This document shows, piece by piece, positions 15,714-24,257 of a stretch of 64,000 nucleotides of DNA. Each line of letters opens with the position of its first letter. Positions within the stretch are counted from its first letter, which is position 1. Made by a program: the position numbers and the translations under genes. The stretch is taken from positions 868,001 to 932,000 of the forward strand of contig NZ_STFF01000002.1 in NCBI RefSeq assembly GCF_004834005.1, given 5' to 3'. Under the pieces are notes generated by a model that did no database searches, had not been told where the DNA came from, and was given only the letters and a program-made list of their open reading frames with translations. The stretch is from Niastella caeni (GTDB lineage Bacteria > Bacteroidota > Bacteroidia > Chitinophagales > Chitinophagaceae).

Positions 15714-17189
15714 TTATTTTTTATAGTGATGAGGTAGTAATTGCTTAACTCTGTTTACTGGGTAGTCTGCTATTTTATGAAGAACATCTTTCAGCCACGT
15801 GTATGGTTCTATACCCTGCATTTTACAGGTACCCAGTAAACTGTAAAGCATTCCGCTTCGCCTGGCAGCTTCGTGGGAGCCGGCAAACAGATAATTCTTT
15901 CTGCCAAGAGCCACAGGCCGTATGCTGTTTTCTACTGGGTTATTATCGATTTTCAATCGACCATCGGTAGTATAGACTGATAACTTATGCCACCGTTCTA
16001 TACTGTAAGCGAGTGCTTTCCCAATGGCGCTTTTGGGTAGTACATGTAAGTATTGCTGTTGCATCCATAACCACATTCCTTTCAATATCGGATCAGCTTT
16101 TTTGTTTCGGACAACTTTTAACTCATCGAAGTTCAGATTGGCCTCTTTGCTGATACGCTCAATCGTATATAATTTCTGGATCTCACCCAGTGCATAAGAT
16201 GCACGCTCATAATCATTGTCCAACGCCTCATTGAACATACGCCTGGCATGGGCCATGCAATGGATTAATGTGATGTTTGGCTTTTTATCAAAAACATCAT
16301 AAGCCACATAACCATCGGTTTGCAGATAGCCATTAAAATTTTCCAGTATTTCCAGCGGACCTTCACGACCTCGGCCCTCCTGGTAATCAAAAAAGACGAT
16401 TTTATTAATACTATCCTGATAAACCCAATAGAAGCCGCGATGCGTTTGTCCCTTCTTGTCTTTATCGATTACTTTGATCGGCGTTTCATCTGCGTGCAGA
16501 TAGCCGCTTTGTAATACTTCTGTTTTGAGCGCTTCAAACAATGGAGTAATGAGGTGACAGGTACTGCTTACCCAGTCGCTCAATGTAGAATAGGCCAGTT
16601 TAACACCAGCCCTTTCAAAACGTTGCATCTGGCGATGCAGCGGAAGGTGGTCAACATACTTATCGATCACAACCTGTGCCAGCAATCCTTCTCCAGCCAT
16701 TGCCTTTTCTATTGGCCTTGAGGGAAGATCTCCTATAATTACACCGGTGTTTCCCGGCCTTGCATATTTAATTCGTTTGTATTGCTTCACATACAACTCT
16801 CCAGGTTGATATTCCAGCACTTCAGTGATCTCTTCACCCATTTTTTTGCAACCGGTAATATCAACCTCCGGTTCAATAACAATTTCTTCCCTGCGCAAAG
16901 TCTCTGGCAATTTCATTCTGCCAGGATGCTGCACTGGTTTATTCTCTATTGCAACTGTATTACGTGTATAGCTTATCTTTTGAGTAGAGGTAATGGTACC
17001 CGTAGCTACGGCATCCGCAGATATATCCAGCGATAGTTGCGGATTGTTTTTGTCCGAAGGAATAAAGCGTTCATGGCGCGAGCCAAAGATCATTTTCTGC
17101 AACTGCTGCAATTGTTGCTCCAGGGCAATGATCCTTACTTGCCCTTGTTCATACAGTGTTTTATAATCTGGTGATGAAGTGCTTTGCAT
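15714..17189 (-). CDS. tnpC: IS66-family transposase TnpC
   Basis: A 491-residue DDE transposase. An N-terminal leucine-rich helix (IIALEQQLQQLQKMIFG) precedes FGSRHERF, the usual IS66 start region, then a zinc-binding-like segment. The catalytic acids appear in LHADETP, QTDGYVAYD and NNPVENSIRP, and the C-terminus has the GTCKMQGIEPYTWL motif shared by the family. It is full length with no internal stop. It is the last gene of tnpA-tnpB-tnpC on the minus strand, 56 bases after tnpB. The 3' end is copied, in diverged form, at the outer left end of the unit. Confidence 0.95.
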   Translation of the reverse strand: MQSTSSPDYKTLYEQGQVRIIALEQQLQQLQKMIFGSRHERFIPSDKNNPQLSLDISADAVATGTITSTQKISYTRNTVAIENKPVQHPGRMKLPETLRREEIVIEPEVDITGCKKMGEEITEVLEYQPGELYVKQYKRIKYARPGNTGVIIGDLPSRPIEKAMAGEGLLAQVVIDKYVDHLPLHRQMQRFERAGVKLAYSTLSDWVSSTCHLITPLFEALKTEVLQSGYLHADETPIKVIDKDKKGQTHRGFYWVYQDSINKIVFFDYQEGRGREGPLEILENFNGYLQTDGYVAYDVFDKKPNITLIHCMAHARRMFNEALDNDYERASYALGEIQKLYTIERISKEANLNFDELKVVRNKKADPILKGMWLWMQQQYLHVLPKSAIGKALAYSIERWHKLSVYTTDGRLKIDNNPVENSIRPVALGRKNYLFAGSHEAARRSGMLYSLLGTCKMQGIEPYTWLKDVLHKIADYPVNRVKQLLPHHYKK

Positions 17190-17245
17190 AGCCTGCTTGC
17201 AGATAAGCCTAAGTTCGGCTTTACATAAGGGCTATGCAACAATAG

Positions 17246-17620
17246 TTATTCACTATTTGCCTTTTGATGTTGATATCTTTTACGGTATTTGATCTCTTTT
17301 AAGGAGATACCCTGCAATATAAAATGTAATTGGTTTGAGGTTAGTTGCATGCTTTTGGCATCCAGGTCAAAAGCTGGTACTTCAAAAGCGCCTTTTTCCA
17401 GGCGCCGGTAGAAAATGGTGAACCCGCCTTGCTCATAAACCAGCATCTTCAAATGAGTCCGCGGTTTATTGATAAATATAAATGCATCGCCTTTCGTTAC
17501 TTGTCGCCCCAACTCGTTAGTTATTATCCCGCATAGCAGATTAAACCCTTTACGCATATCGGTCTCTTTGCGATAAAGGTGGTAGGACCTGTGATCGCCG
17601 AGTAAAATCAAACTGCTCAT
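17246..17620 (-). CDS. tnpB: IS66 accessory protein TnpB
   Basis: A 124-residue protein of the IS66 Orf2 family. It carries the typical segments DMRKGFNLLCG, GDAFIFINKPRTHLKML and GGFTIFYRRLEKG. Its start ATG overlaps the tnpA stop by four bases, which indicates coupled translation. TnpB is required for transposition in IS66 elements, but its biochemical role is unclear. Confidence 0.93.
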   Translation of the reverse strand: MSSLILLGDHRSYHLYRKETDMRKGFNLLCGIITNELGRQVTKGDAFIFINKPRTHLKMLVYEQGGFTIFYRRLEKGAFEVPAFDLDAKSMQLTSNQLHFILQGISLKEIKYRKRYQHQKANSE

Positions 17621-17922
17621 GCTAACAACTCTTTAAGATAAGCAGCACTTACCGGCTGGTATATCTTTATGCTACCCACCTCAGCAAACAATCCGTTGCC
17701 GGCAGAAGGAACAACTTCTATAGGTGCAAAACCTATCGTCCCAGTGGCGTCGCTGCCTTTCGAGAACTTATGCTTCCAATGGTAGAAAGTACCCTCCGCA
17801 ATATTTAGACCTGCGCAAAATGCTTTTACACTTTGGTCACTTTGAGCATGTTCTTTTAACAATCGCTTAATCTCCTGTTTGCTTCTAAATACTTTTGCCT
17901 TCTTGTTAGCTGTCGATTCCAT
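17617..17922 (-). CDS. tnpA: IS66 accessory protein TnpA
   Basis: A 101-residue helix-turn-helix protein, first gene of the IS66 operon. The segment VKAFCAGLNIAEGTFYHWKHKF is the DNA-binding region of IS66 Orf1, and the C-terminus keeps the VGSIKIYQPVSAAYLKEL element. The start lies 71 bases inside the right end of the unit, where the promoter must be. It is intact, so together with tnpB and tnpC the element has a full gene set. Confidence 0.92.
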   Translation of the reverse strand: MESTANKKAKVFRSKQEIKRLLKEHAQSDQSVKAFCAGLNIAEGTFYHWKHKFSKGSDATGTIGFAPIEVVPSAGNGLFAEVGSIKIYQPVSAAYLKELLA

Positions 17923-17993
17923 GTCGTGATTTTAAAGAACTAAGCTAACGTTTCGATTATTTATTAAAAAGATGTACTTAGCCGGAGGGATAC

Positions 17994-18001
17994 ATTCAAA
18001 T
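17994..18001. repeat. Right target-site duplication of the IS66 unit
   Basis: ATTCAAAT, identical to 14964-14971, directly after the GGGATAC end of the element. Confidence 0.85.
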
Positions 18002-18016
18002 TAGGTTTCTATTCGT

Positions 18017-18226
18017 ATGAAAAAGAATAGTAGTGAGCAGTCGAACATTTTAGAAAAATCGGAACAATTAACTCCACAATTAGTAATGAAAATGCTTAAA
18101 GATGAGGGGCAAATAGTCTCTATTTCTGACGCTGAGGCAATACTAGAATTCTTGCGAAAGATGGCAAACATTGCCGTTAGTAACTATCTGAACCAAAACA
18201 CACTCAACACTGATCAGAATCGATAG
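18017..18226 (+). CDS. Small hypothetical protein of mobile-element type
   Basis: A 69-residue protein. The segment LTPQLVMKMLKDEG followed by ISDAEAILEFLRKMANIAV recalls a family of small helical proteins found next to Bacteroidota mobile elements and restriction loci. No enzymatic motif is present. It starts 15 bases after the right target duplication, so the IS66 unit landed in its promoter region and may have changed its expression. Before the insertion it would have stood about 160 bases downstream of the helicase gene. Function unknown. Confidence 0.65.
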   Translation: MKKNSSEQSNILEKSEQLTPQLVMKMLKDEGQIVSISDAEAILEFLRKMANIAVSNYLNQNTLNTDQNR

Positions 18227-18408
18227 TATCCGAGTTTGAATCCTGAAAGGTATATTTATATCTCGTTCGATCTCTGTTGTATTTCACTCTATTATTTCAA
18301 TTTATGAATTGAAAAAAAGCTAATCTCAATGCAGGATTTTTATTTATCGAACCCCAGGGTATTCAAAAAATAGGGAATCTATCATTGTGTAAGTCAATAT
18401 GATATGCC

Positions 18409-18451
18409 AAAAATAAAACAGGACAAAGCGAATATTTCGACTTTGTCCTGT
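18409..18451 (-). terminator. Rho-independent terminator of tRNA-Arg
   Basis: An 11 bp perfect stem (ACAGGACAAAG at 18418-18428, CTTTGTCCTGT at 18441-18451), with a T-rich tract on the minus strand beyond it. The hairpin abuts the tRNA CCA end and is duplicated at 6573-6607. Confidence 0.85.
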
Positions 18452-18452
18452 C

Positions 18453-18529
18453 TGGTGACCCTGTCAGGATTCAAACCTGAAACCTTTTGATCCGTAGTCA
18501 AATGCTCTATTCAATTGAGCTACAGGGCC
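18453..18529 (-). tRNA. tRNA-Arg (anticodon ACG)
   Basis: 77 bases including an encoded CCA (18453-18455). The acceptor stem pairs GGCCCTG with CAGGGTC (one G-T pair), the anticodon stem is TTTGA/TCAAA with anticodon ACG at 18493-18495, and the T loop is TTTGAAT. The cloverleaf is complete. The island lies on its 3' side, the side expected for tRNA-targeted integration. Confidence 0.93.
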
Positions 18530-18924
18530 TTTTTTCCTAAATGGGCTGCAAAAATATAACTATTTGGCATTCGCTCCAAAAAGAAATAAAAAGAATTGAA
18601 GATCAAACTATAAAAACTGTTTTTTCATTTTATTAGCTGAATTGGTCATATATTAACCAACCCAATGTTTTTGCCTGGCCATCATTTTATTTGCAAACGA
18701 ACAGATTGAAGAATATAAAGGGAAGTTGAAAGAACTCATTGACAAAGTTGTTCCAAAATCAGGTGATAGAACAAATGAAGAGCCTGAAAATAAGGCCTGA
18801 TCCTTTTCTGCCAGGGTAGTATTGACCTGCTCATCTTCCCATTTCCCCTTGTTTTTTTCTCCCGGCATTAATTACCTTGCACTGGTATACCAAATGCATT
18901 TCATTACTACAAAGAGGCCTCATC
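18530..18924. other. Intergenic stretch with a gene fragment
   Basis: 395 bases between tRNA-Arg and rlmH. On the plus strand a start-less frame ending with TGA near 18800 reads NEQIEEYKGKLKELIDKVV and ends in EEPENKA. It looks like the hydrophilic C-terminus of a lost gene. Nothing else is recognisable. Confidence 0.35.
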
Positions 18925-19398
18925 ATGAAAATTCAATGCTGGTCAATCGGTAAAAACCATGAATCTTATGTTAAAGAAGGCGTAGAGGATTTTACCCGCC
19001 GGGTATCAAAATACTTCCCGGTGGAATGGAATATCATTCCCACCCCCAAAAACGCCGGTATGCTCAGTGAAATGGACCTGAAGAAAAAGGAAGGTGAAAC
19101 CATCCTGGAATGGCTGAAAAAAGATGATTACCTGGTATTGCTCGATGAACGCGGCCGCTCGCTCACCTCACCCCAACTGGCTGAGTTGATCCAGGCCCGG
19201 GCCAATGAAAGCGTTAAAACCCTCATTTTCCTCATTGGCGGTATTTATGGGGTCGATGAGGCCGTTTTTAAAAGAGCCAACACGCAATGGTCCTTATCCA
19301 AACTGGTATTCCCGCATCAACTGGTACGGTTGATCCTCGCCGAACAATTATACCGGGCCTGCTCCATTTTACGCAACGAAAAGTATCATCATGTTTAG
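18925..19398 (+). CDS. rlmH: 23S rRNA pseudouridine-1915 N3-methyltransferase
   Basis: A 157-residue SPOUT-class methyltransferase that modifies pseudouridine 1915 in helix 69 of 23S rRNA using S-adenosylmethionine. Family hallmarks are all present: LLDERGRSLTSPQLAE, FLIGGIYGVDE (the knotted SAM-binding loop), and a C-terminal HQLVRLILAEQLYRA with RNEKYHH ending. ATG 18925 is chosen because RlmH starts at the first beta strand (MKIQCWSIGK); the 16 codons possible upstream are not conserved. It is the first housekeeping gene beyond the island. A word-type repeat follows the stop. Confidence 0.95.
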   Translation: MKIQCWSIGKNHESYVKEGVEDFTRRVSKYFPVEWNIIPTPKNAGMLSEMDLKKKEGETILEWLKKDDYLVLLDERGRSLTSPQLAELIQARANESVKTLIFLIGGIYGVDEAVFKRANTQWSLSKLVFPHQLVRLILAEQLYRACSILRNEKYHHV

Positions 19399-19405
19399 AA
19401 GGCAA

Positions 19406-19480
19406 AGAGTTCGTAAGTTAATGAGTTCGTAAGTTCGTCAGTAAAAACTAAATAACTAAATAACTTAATAACTTAGAACA
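19406..19480. repeat. Intergenic word repeat (AACTTAATAACT class)
   Basis: AGTTCGTAAGTTAATG-type words at 19408-19435 are followed by AACTAAATAACT-type words at 19446-19475, roughly complementary. It lies between two converging genes and may help to end transcription. Confidence 0.7.
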
Positions 19481-19495
19481 AAGATCTAAAAACCT

Positions 19496-20557
19496 CTATA
19501 GTAAAGAATCAAAGTAATAAACTCTTTCCCGCTTCGCCGATCCGCCAAAAATACCCAGCCCGTTTTGTACATTTCCGGTAGGAGATACTAACTGATTGGT
19601 AGGCACCGAACCAAAATCGGTCTTATACTTCTCATATAACTTCAGATAATTGTACAACTCCTTACTTACCGATTTTAATTGCAACCGGATGCGGCCTTTT
19701 TGCTGCGGATCAATAAAGAAGTGCTTATCGATATATACCCTTGTTGTATACCGTTGGCCATTAACCGGGTCGGTAAAGAAAATACGCCTGAATGGATTGG
19801 TCAGCTTATCAATGCGGGCATTCTCCGATCGGTCGTCCTGGGTATATACATTCAAACGGATGAACTTGTTTGATCCAATCGTATCGCGCAAAAGATGTAC
19901 TCCCGGCGTATTTTTTACCTGCTCATACATATTTCTACCGATCTGCGTATCGTAATTATAGCGCTTACCCTGGTAATAAAAATAGTGACTGGTCTTTACC
20001 AGTTCTTTTACAGCTTCAATGATGTAGAACTCTTCATTGTCAAGCGAATCTTTCCAGCTTACGTTGGCAGCAAATACTTCTTTGTCGTTAAATGTTGTTG
20101 ATGACGTATCTATCCCGAACATTACCGGTATTGTCGGGATATGCGTTTCTGCTTTTACCACGCCCAGGGTAGGATGATTGATCTCGATTTTATACCTGGT
20201 ATTGGCTTTGAAACGCTTTCTGTTGGTAAATACCGACGTAGGATTATTGATGTATTGCCAGGAATAACTGGGTTGTAAAACCCAACTCATATTATTGGTT
20301 TCCGTTAGCGTAACCGTGGCGTCATTTACTTTTTCAAACCGTATCAGGCTGCCATTTTCTACTTTAATGGTCTTGCCGATAGGGATCTTCACGGTATCGC
20401 CCGCCGTGATCTCTGCCAGTACTACCAGCTTGTCATCCTCGAACTGGTCGCTCGAAAAATTCTTTTTGCAGGCGCTTGTAAAAAATAACAGCAACAAAAA
20501 CCAGCAGTGCCGGCTTCTATGGGTTACAAAATAATATGACAGTTGGTTGTTCTTCAT
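19496..20557 (-). CDS. DUF4249 lipoprotein
   Basis: A 353-residue exported lipoprotein. The N-terminus has a membrane segment ending in a lipobox (FFTSAC, Cys about 30). The body fits the DUF4249 family, whose genes routinely follow an STN-type TonB receptor in Bacteroidota. Only five bases separate it from the receptor gene, so they form one operon and the lipoprotein is probably a surface partner of the receptor. The ligand is unknown. It is the last gene of the sigma-FecR-receptor-DUF4249 series. Confidence 0.85.
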   Translation of the reverse strand: MKNNQLSYYFVTHRSRHCWFLLLLFFTSACKKNFSSDQFEDDKLVVLAEITAGDTVKIPIGKTIKVENGSLIRFEKVNDATVTLTETNNMSWVLQPSYSWQYINNPTSVFTNRKRFKANTRYKIEINHPTLGVVKAETHIPTIPVMFGIDTSSTTFNDKEVFAANVSWKDSLDNEEFYIIEAVKELVKTSHYFYYQGKRYNYDTQIGRNMYEQVKNTPGVHLLRDTIGSNKFIRLNVYTQDDRSENARIDKLTNPFRRIFFTDPVNGQRYTTRVYIDKHFFIDPQQKGRIRLQLKSVSKELYNYLKLYEKYKTDFGSVPTNQLVSPTGNVQNGLGIFGGSAKRERVYYFDSLL

Positions 20558-20562
20558 GTTAC

Positions 20563-23142
20563 TTAAAATGCCACTGAATACGAAACATAAGGCGTCACTT
20601 TAAAAAACTGGTATTTGGTGGTTACTACCAATGATCTTTTCCCCAGCGTTCCTTCCAGATCGTATACATACTGGCTGGGTGAACCATATATGTTGTACAC
20701 GCCTGCTGTTAATCTTGCGCTTAACTTTTTTCCCAGCGAATGATAATTGCTGGCTGAAATATCAAGTCGTTGATAGGGCAGGGTCCTGTACATTTTTGCC
20801 ATCGACGAATGATAGATCAACCGGTATTCTTTAGGCGCCAGCGGATCGCTGATCTGTTGGGCGTCATCAAAATCAGGATATACCTGGTTGGGCAAACTGT
20901 ATACATCGCCGGTAGCAATCATCCAGAACGATGAAAAACGCCAGTGTTTATTATACTTGAACGTGGCTGCTGCATTGGCTTCGTGCCGGCGATCGTACTT
21001 AAACGGAAATTTCACCCCATTGTTCAATCCGGCAAAACGGCGCCAGTTCCACGACAACGTATAACTTACTTGTAAAAACCAGTTATCAGTAACCCGTTCT
21101 GCTTTTGTTTCTAACCCATAACTCCAGCCATTGCCCAGTTGTACTCTTTGACTCCAGTCGGTGGTGTTCAAAAACAGATTTTTGCCTTCTGCGTAATTCG
21201 TCACATTTTTCATTTGCTTGTAATACACATCGGCCTGTATAGTTAGCTTTTTTTGATCGCTATACCTGTATCCCAGGTTAAATAGGTCGCTTTCTTCCGG
21301 GTTAAGCACAGAGGTACTGGGCACCCAGGCGTCGCTGTTGATTCCCATATAAGGATTGGTGACCAGGTGCATGTATTGGGTCATGTGATTATACGAAATA
21401 TCCACCTGGTTATGTTCATTCAGTTTGTAAACGGCATACAAGCGCGGTTGCCACGATGTATAATTAAAATCGTTGTGCCGGTAAAAAGAAACGTGTAACC
21501 CCGGACGAATAAAGAATTGTTTATCGGGCCTGATCTCGTTCTCGTAAAACAGTACCATTTCGTTAAATGCTAAAGGCGGGAAGGCATTGAAATCGCCCGG
21601 TCTGTCAATAAACTCAGCCGATACATTGGAGTCGAACGGACGAATGCGGGTGTAGGATGCTTTGCCGCCTACATGAATACGTACATTGTTGGTAGCAGAT
21701 ATTTCTACAGCCGTTCGTACGTTGTATTGCCTGATGGATGAATACGTATTATATACCCTGTTCTGCACCAGCTTGCCAGTGCTGTCGTATAAGTTATACC
21801 TGAAGCCGGCAAGGTTATCGTAATTGGTAAAGTTGATGGAAGAGTTGATGAATGCGCGCGGGCTAAGCACCCTGTTCCAGTTCAGCATGGCGGCTTTATT
21901 GCCCCAGCGTTGCTGGTTGTTGGTATAGTTTTGATGCAACTGCAATTCATCGTGGCCGGCATAAGCGTTAAACATCAGCTTATCTTTTTTGCCCACCCAC
22001 TGCGTGTACTTGATATGCAGGTCGTAAAAATCAACGGCGATGCCCGATTTAAGCATGCGCAGGATCGGGTTGATCCAGCTTTGGCGGAAAGAGAGCATCA
22101 ATGAGGAGCGGTCTTTCTTTATAGGGCCTTCCAATGTAAATGAACCGGCCAGCAAGCCGGCATTCGCTTCGCCTTGCCATTTTTGCATGTTCCCATCCTT
22201 CGTCATTACATCAATTACTGACGACAAACCACCTCCGTACCGAGAAGGAAAATTCTTCTTGTACAAGTGCATCGACTTAACCGATGTTTTGTTGACAATA
22301 GAAAGCGCGCCCAATAAATGCGTGGGATTAAAGATGGTGTTGCCATCCAGCAGAAAAATATTCTGATCGGGACTGCCCCCGCGTACCAGCATGCCGTACG
22401 TTATTTCCGGAATGTTCTTTACTCCGGGGTCCATATAGAACGACCGCAGCACATCCGATTCGCCCAGAATAATATTGTTGGAGTTTGCCTCTTTGGAGGC
22501 TTTATTTTCTTCGGTTTCCGCTGCGTTTGGCGCAGAAGTTACCGTTACTGCTGAAATGTCGCTTTTAGGCGTCAGGAAAACATCCATGCGGGTGTTGCCC
22601 TTTAAGTTGATCTCCATTTTGTGGGTATCGTAACCGGCATAAGAGAGATACAATACATTTTGGCCTTCGGGCAGCAGCAACGTATAATAACCGTGATTGT
22701 TAGAGTAACTGCCGCGCTGCCGGGCCGGGTGCCAGACAGTGGCATCTGCCAACGGTTCACCGCTAACCGTTTCTTTAACTATACCGTAAATGGAATACCA
22801 TGTTATGAAAAAATCGTCGGGTAATGGAACCGGCGAGGGGGTAATAATGAGCTTGTTATTTTTTTCGAGCAGGTTGATCTTCTGGTCCTGCAATACCTGT
22901 TGCAACACCACACCAATGGTTTCGGGCGAACCTTTGAGGGTAATGATCCTGCCGGTATCTAAAAAGTTGGCCGCATATTCAATGATAATTGAGCTGTGCT
23001 GATTGATATCGTTGAGAAAATCGCGGATAGAACCTGTTGAAAATGATGGGGTATATGGACGCGCAAAGAAACTAACCCTTTGAGCCTGGGTTATTTGCAT
23101 ACTAACCAAAAGCGACACAAATATGCAGAACAGTCTTTTCAT
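20563..23142 (-). CDS. TonB-dependent receptor with STN domain
   Basis: An 859-residue outer-membrane transporter. It has a signal peptide (1-23, ending in ITQAQ), an STN signalling domain (about 30-110), a carboxypeptidase-regulatory-like beta domain (about 120-200, GIVKETVSGEPL), a plug with the PEITYGMLVRGGSPDQN element, and a 22-strand barrel ending in an aromatic residue (VAF). The STN domain passes ligand signals to a FecR-type anti-sigma factor, which is encoded just upstream. ATG 23142 is chosen; the apparent upstream start is TTG. The ligand is not evident; the partner is DUF4249 rather than SusD, which argues against a typical polysaccharide locus. Confidence 0.9.
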   Translation of the reverse strand: MKRLFCIFVSLLVSMQITQAQRVSFFARPYTPSFSTGSIRDFLNDINQHSSIIIEYAANFLDTGRIITLKGSPETIGVVLQQVLQDQKINLLEKNNKLIITPSPVPLPDDFFITWYSIYGIVKETVSGEPLADATVWHPARQRGSYSNNHGYYTLLLPEGQNVLYLSYAGYDTHKMEINLKGNTRMDVFLTPKSDISAVTVTSAPNAAETEENKASKEANSNNIILGESDVLRSFYMDPGVKNIPEITYGMLVRGGSPDQNIFLLDGNTIFNPTHLLGALSIVNKTSVKSMHLYKKNFPSRYGGGLSSVIDVMTKDGNMQKWQGEANAGLLAGSFTLEGPIKKDRSSLMLSFRQSWINPILRMLKSGIAVDFYDLHIKYTQWVGKKDKLMFNAYAGHDELQLHQNYTNNQQRWGNKAAMLNWNRVLSPRAFINSSINFTNYDNLAGFRYNLYDSTGKLVQNRVYNTYSSIRQYNVRTAVEISATNNVRIHVGGKASYTRIRPFDSNVSAEFIDRPGDFNAFPPLAFNEMVLFYENEIRPDKQFFIRPGLHVSFYRHNDFNYTSWQPRLYAVYKLNEHNQVDISYNHMTQYMHLVTNPYMGINSDAWVPSTSVLNPEESDLFNLGYRYSDQKKLTIQADVYYKQMKNVTNYAEGKNLFLNTTDWSQRVQLGNGWSYGLETKAERVTDNWFLQVSYTLSWNWRRFAGLNNGVKFPFKYDRRHEANAAATFKYNKHWRFSSFWMIATGDVYSLPNQVYPDFDDAQQISDPLAPKEYRLIYHSSMAKMYRTLPYQRLDISASNYHSLGKKLSARLTAGVYNIYGSPSQYVYDLEGTLGKRSLVVTTKYQFFKVTPYVSYSVAF

Positions 23143-23211
23143 GCTATAACTCAAGCTATAGCCCGCGGATCACCAGGTTTTTTATGAGCCCAAAAATTAC
23201 AAAGAACTAAT

Positions 23212-24210
23212 TTAATTTCGATAAAATGTCACTTTATCTTTTTCTTTTTTCACTTGTAAACCAGTGATAAGCGCAATTTCTTCTAACGCCTGCGCTAACG
23301 GCTGGTTGTTGAATTGAACGGTTACGTGAAACGTGTGCGCAATTGCATGCAGGGCTGGCGCCAGCTCTATTTGAATGCCATAATAGTGGGCAATATCCTG
23401 TAACACTTTTGGTAAAGCAGTATTATTAAAATTGAGCATACCGGTTTTCCAGGCAATAAAGTTGGAATCGGTAACGGGGGAGTGGAAAAAACGGGCATGG
23501 TCTAATACGGCACGCTGGCCTTTGGTAATTGTGATCTGGTTGTTGCTTTCTTTTTTGGCTGTTACATTTACTTTACCGGTCACCACTACCACTTCATCCG
23601 TTGATTCGGTTGAATTTACGAGGAAGGAAGTGCCCAGCACTTTTACTTCAGCGTTAGGAGTGGCAACTAAAAAAGGCTGGTTTTCATTCGGTTGCACCTG
23701 AAAGAAGGCTTCGCCGGATAATTGTACCTGGCGTTCTTTTTTGTTGAATGTTTTTCGGTATTTTATAGAGCTGCCCTTGCGTACCAGAACAACGGACTGA
23801 TCGGGCAGGGTGAATGTTTCATTTTTCGCGGCGGCAGTGAATGTTTGCCATTGGGCTTTCTGGTACCACCAATACCCGCCACCGGCAATTAATACCAATA
23901 CCAGAACGACCGCTGCAGTTCTTTGGGTAGAAGAGAACAGGAAGGAAATAATGGTATGGAAAGGCAGTTTGGTTTTGGGGTTTGCATGAGCGATCTTATC
24001 ATCCAGCTTCAGCCAGGCAATGTCTGCATTAAATTGGGGGTTAGCCAGTAAAGGGCCGCTTTTTTGCCAAATGAGTACCATGTCATCGTATTCCTGCTGG
24101 CAGGCGGCATCCGATTTCAGCCAACGCTGAAGTTCCTCTGCTTCCTGTGCAGTTGCCAAACCCTGTAGTTGTTTGGCAATAAGATGTACCATATGTTCTT
24201 TTTCGTTCAT
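23212..24210 (-). CDS. FecR-family anti-sigma factor with DUF4974
   Basis: A 332-residue inner-membrane regulator. An N-terminal cytoplasmic helical domain (1-85) would bind the sigma factor, a single membrane segment lies at about 100-120 (TAAVVLVLVLIAGGGYW), and a periplasmic FecR beta domain is followed by a C-terminal DUF4974 domain, itself STN-like. It lies 47 bases after the ECF sigma gene and 69 bases before the receptor. It would hold the sigma factor until the receptor STN domain signals. Confidence 0.92.
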   Translation of the reverse strand: MNEKEHMVHLIAKQLQGLATAQEAEELQRWLKSDAACQQEYDDMVLIWQKSGPLLANPQFNADIAWLKLDDKIAHANPKTKLPFHTIISFLFSSTQRTAAVVLVLVLIAGGGYWWYQKAQWQTFTAAAKNETFTLPDQSVVLVRKGSSIKYRKTFNKKERQVQLSGEAFFQVQPNENQPFLVATPNAEVKVLGTSFLVNSTESTDEVVVVTGKVNVTAKKESNNQITITKGQRAVLDHARFFHSPVTDSNFIAWKTGMLNFNNTALPKVLQDIAHYYGIQIELAPALHAIAHTFHVTVQFNNQPLAQALEEIALITGLQVKKEKDKVTFYRN

Positions 24211-24257
24211 ATAGGTCTTCCTTGTGTAATAACATTAAATTGTTGTATACCCCTACA

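Larger units (their letters stand above)
14972..17993 (-). mobile_element. IS66-family element with barstar passenger and duplicated left end
   Basis: A 3,022 bp unit between perfect 8 bp target duplications. The outer left end reads GTATCCCTTCGGCTAAGTAC, and the right end read inward on the minus strand reads GTATCCCTCCGGCTAAGTAC, so the two outermost ends pair with one mismatch in 20. Inside are a second, perfect copy of the left-end block, a barstar-family gene, a degenerate inner left end (15660 on, GCATCCCCTTAGGGCTAAGC), then tnpC, tnpB and tnpA. The outer left end includes sequence related to the 3' end of tnpC but diverged from it, so it comes from a second, related IS66 copy. The unit seems to have moved as one piece, carrying the passenger. 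Confidence 0.85.

Noticed and set aside
4339..18226. Retron, DGR or cas genes within the defence region
   Set aside because: No reverse transcriptase motif (YxDD) or Cas-like protein is present in any frame I examined.
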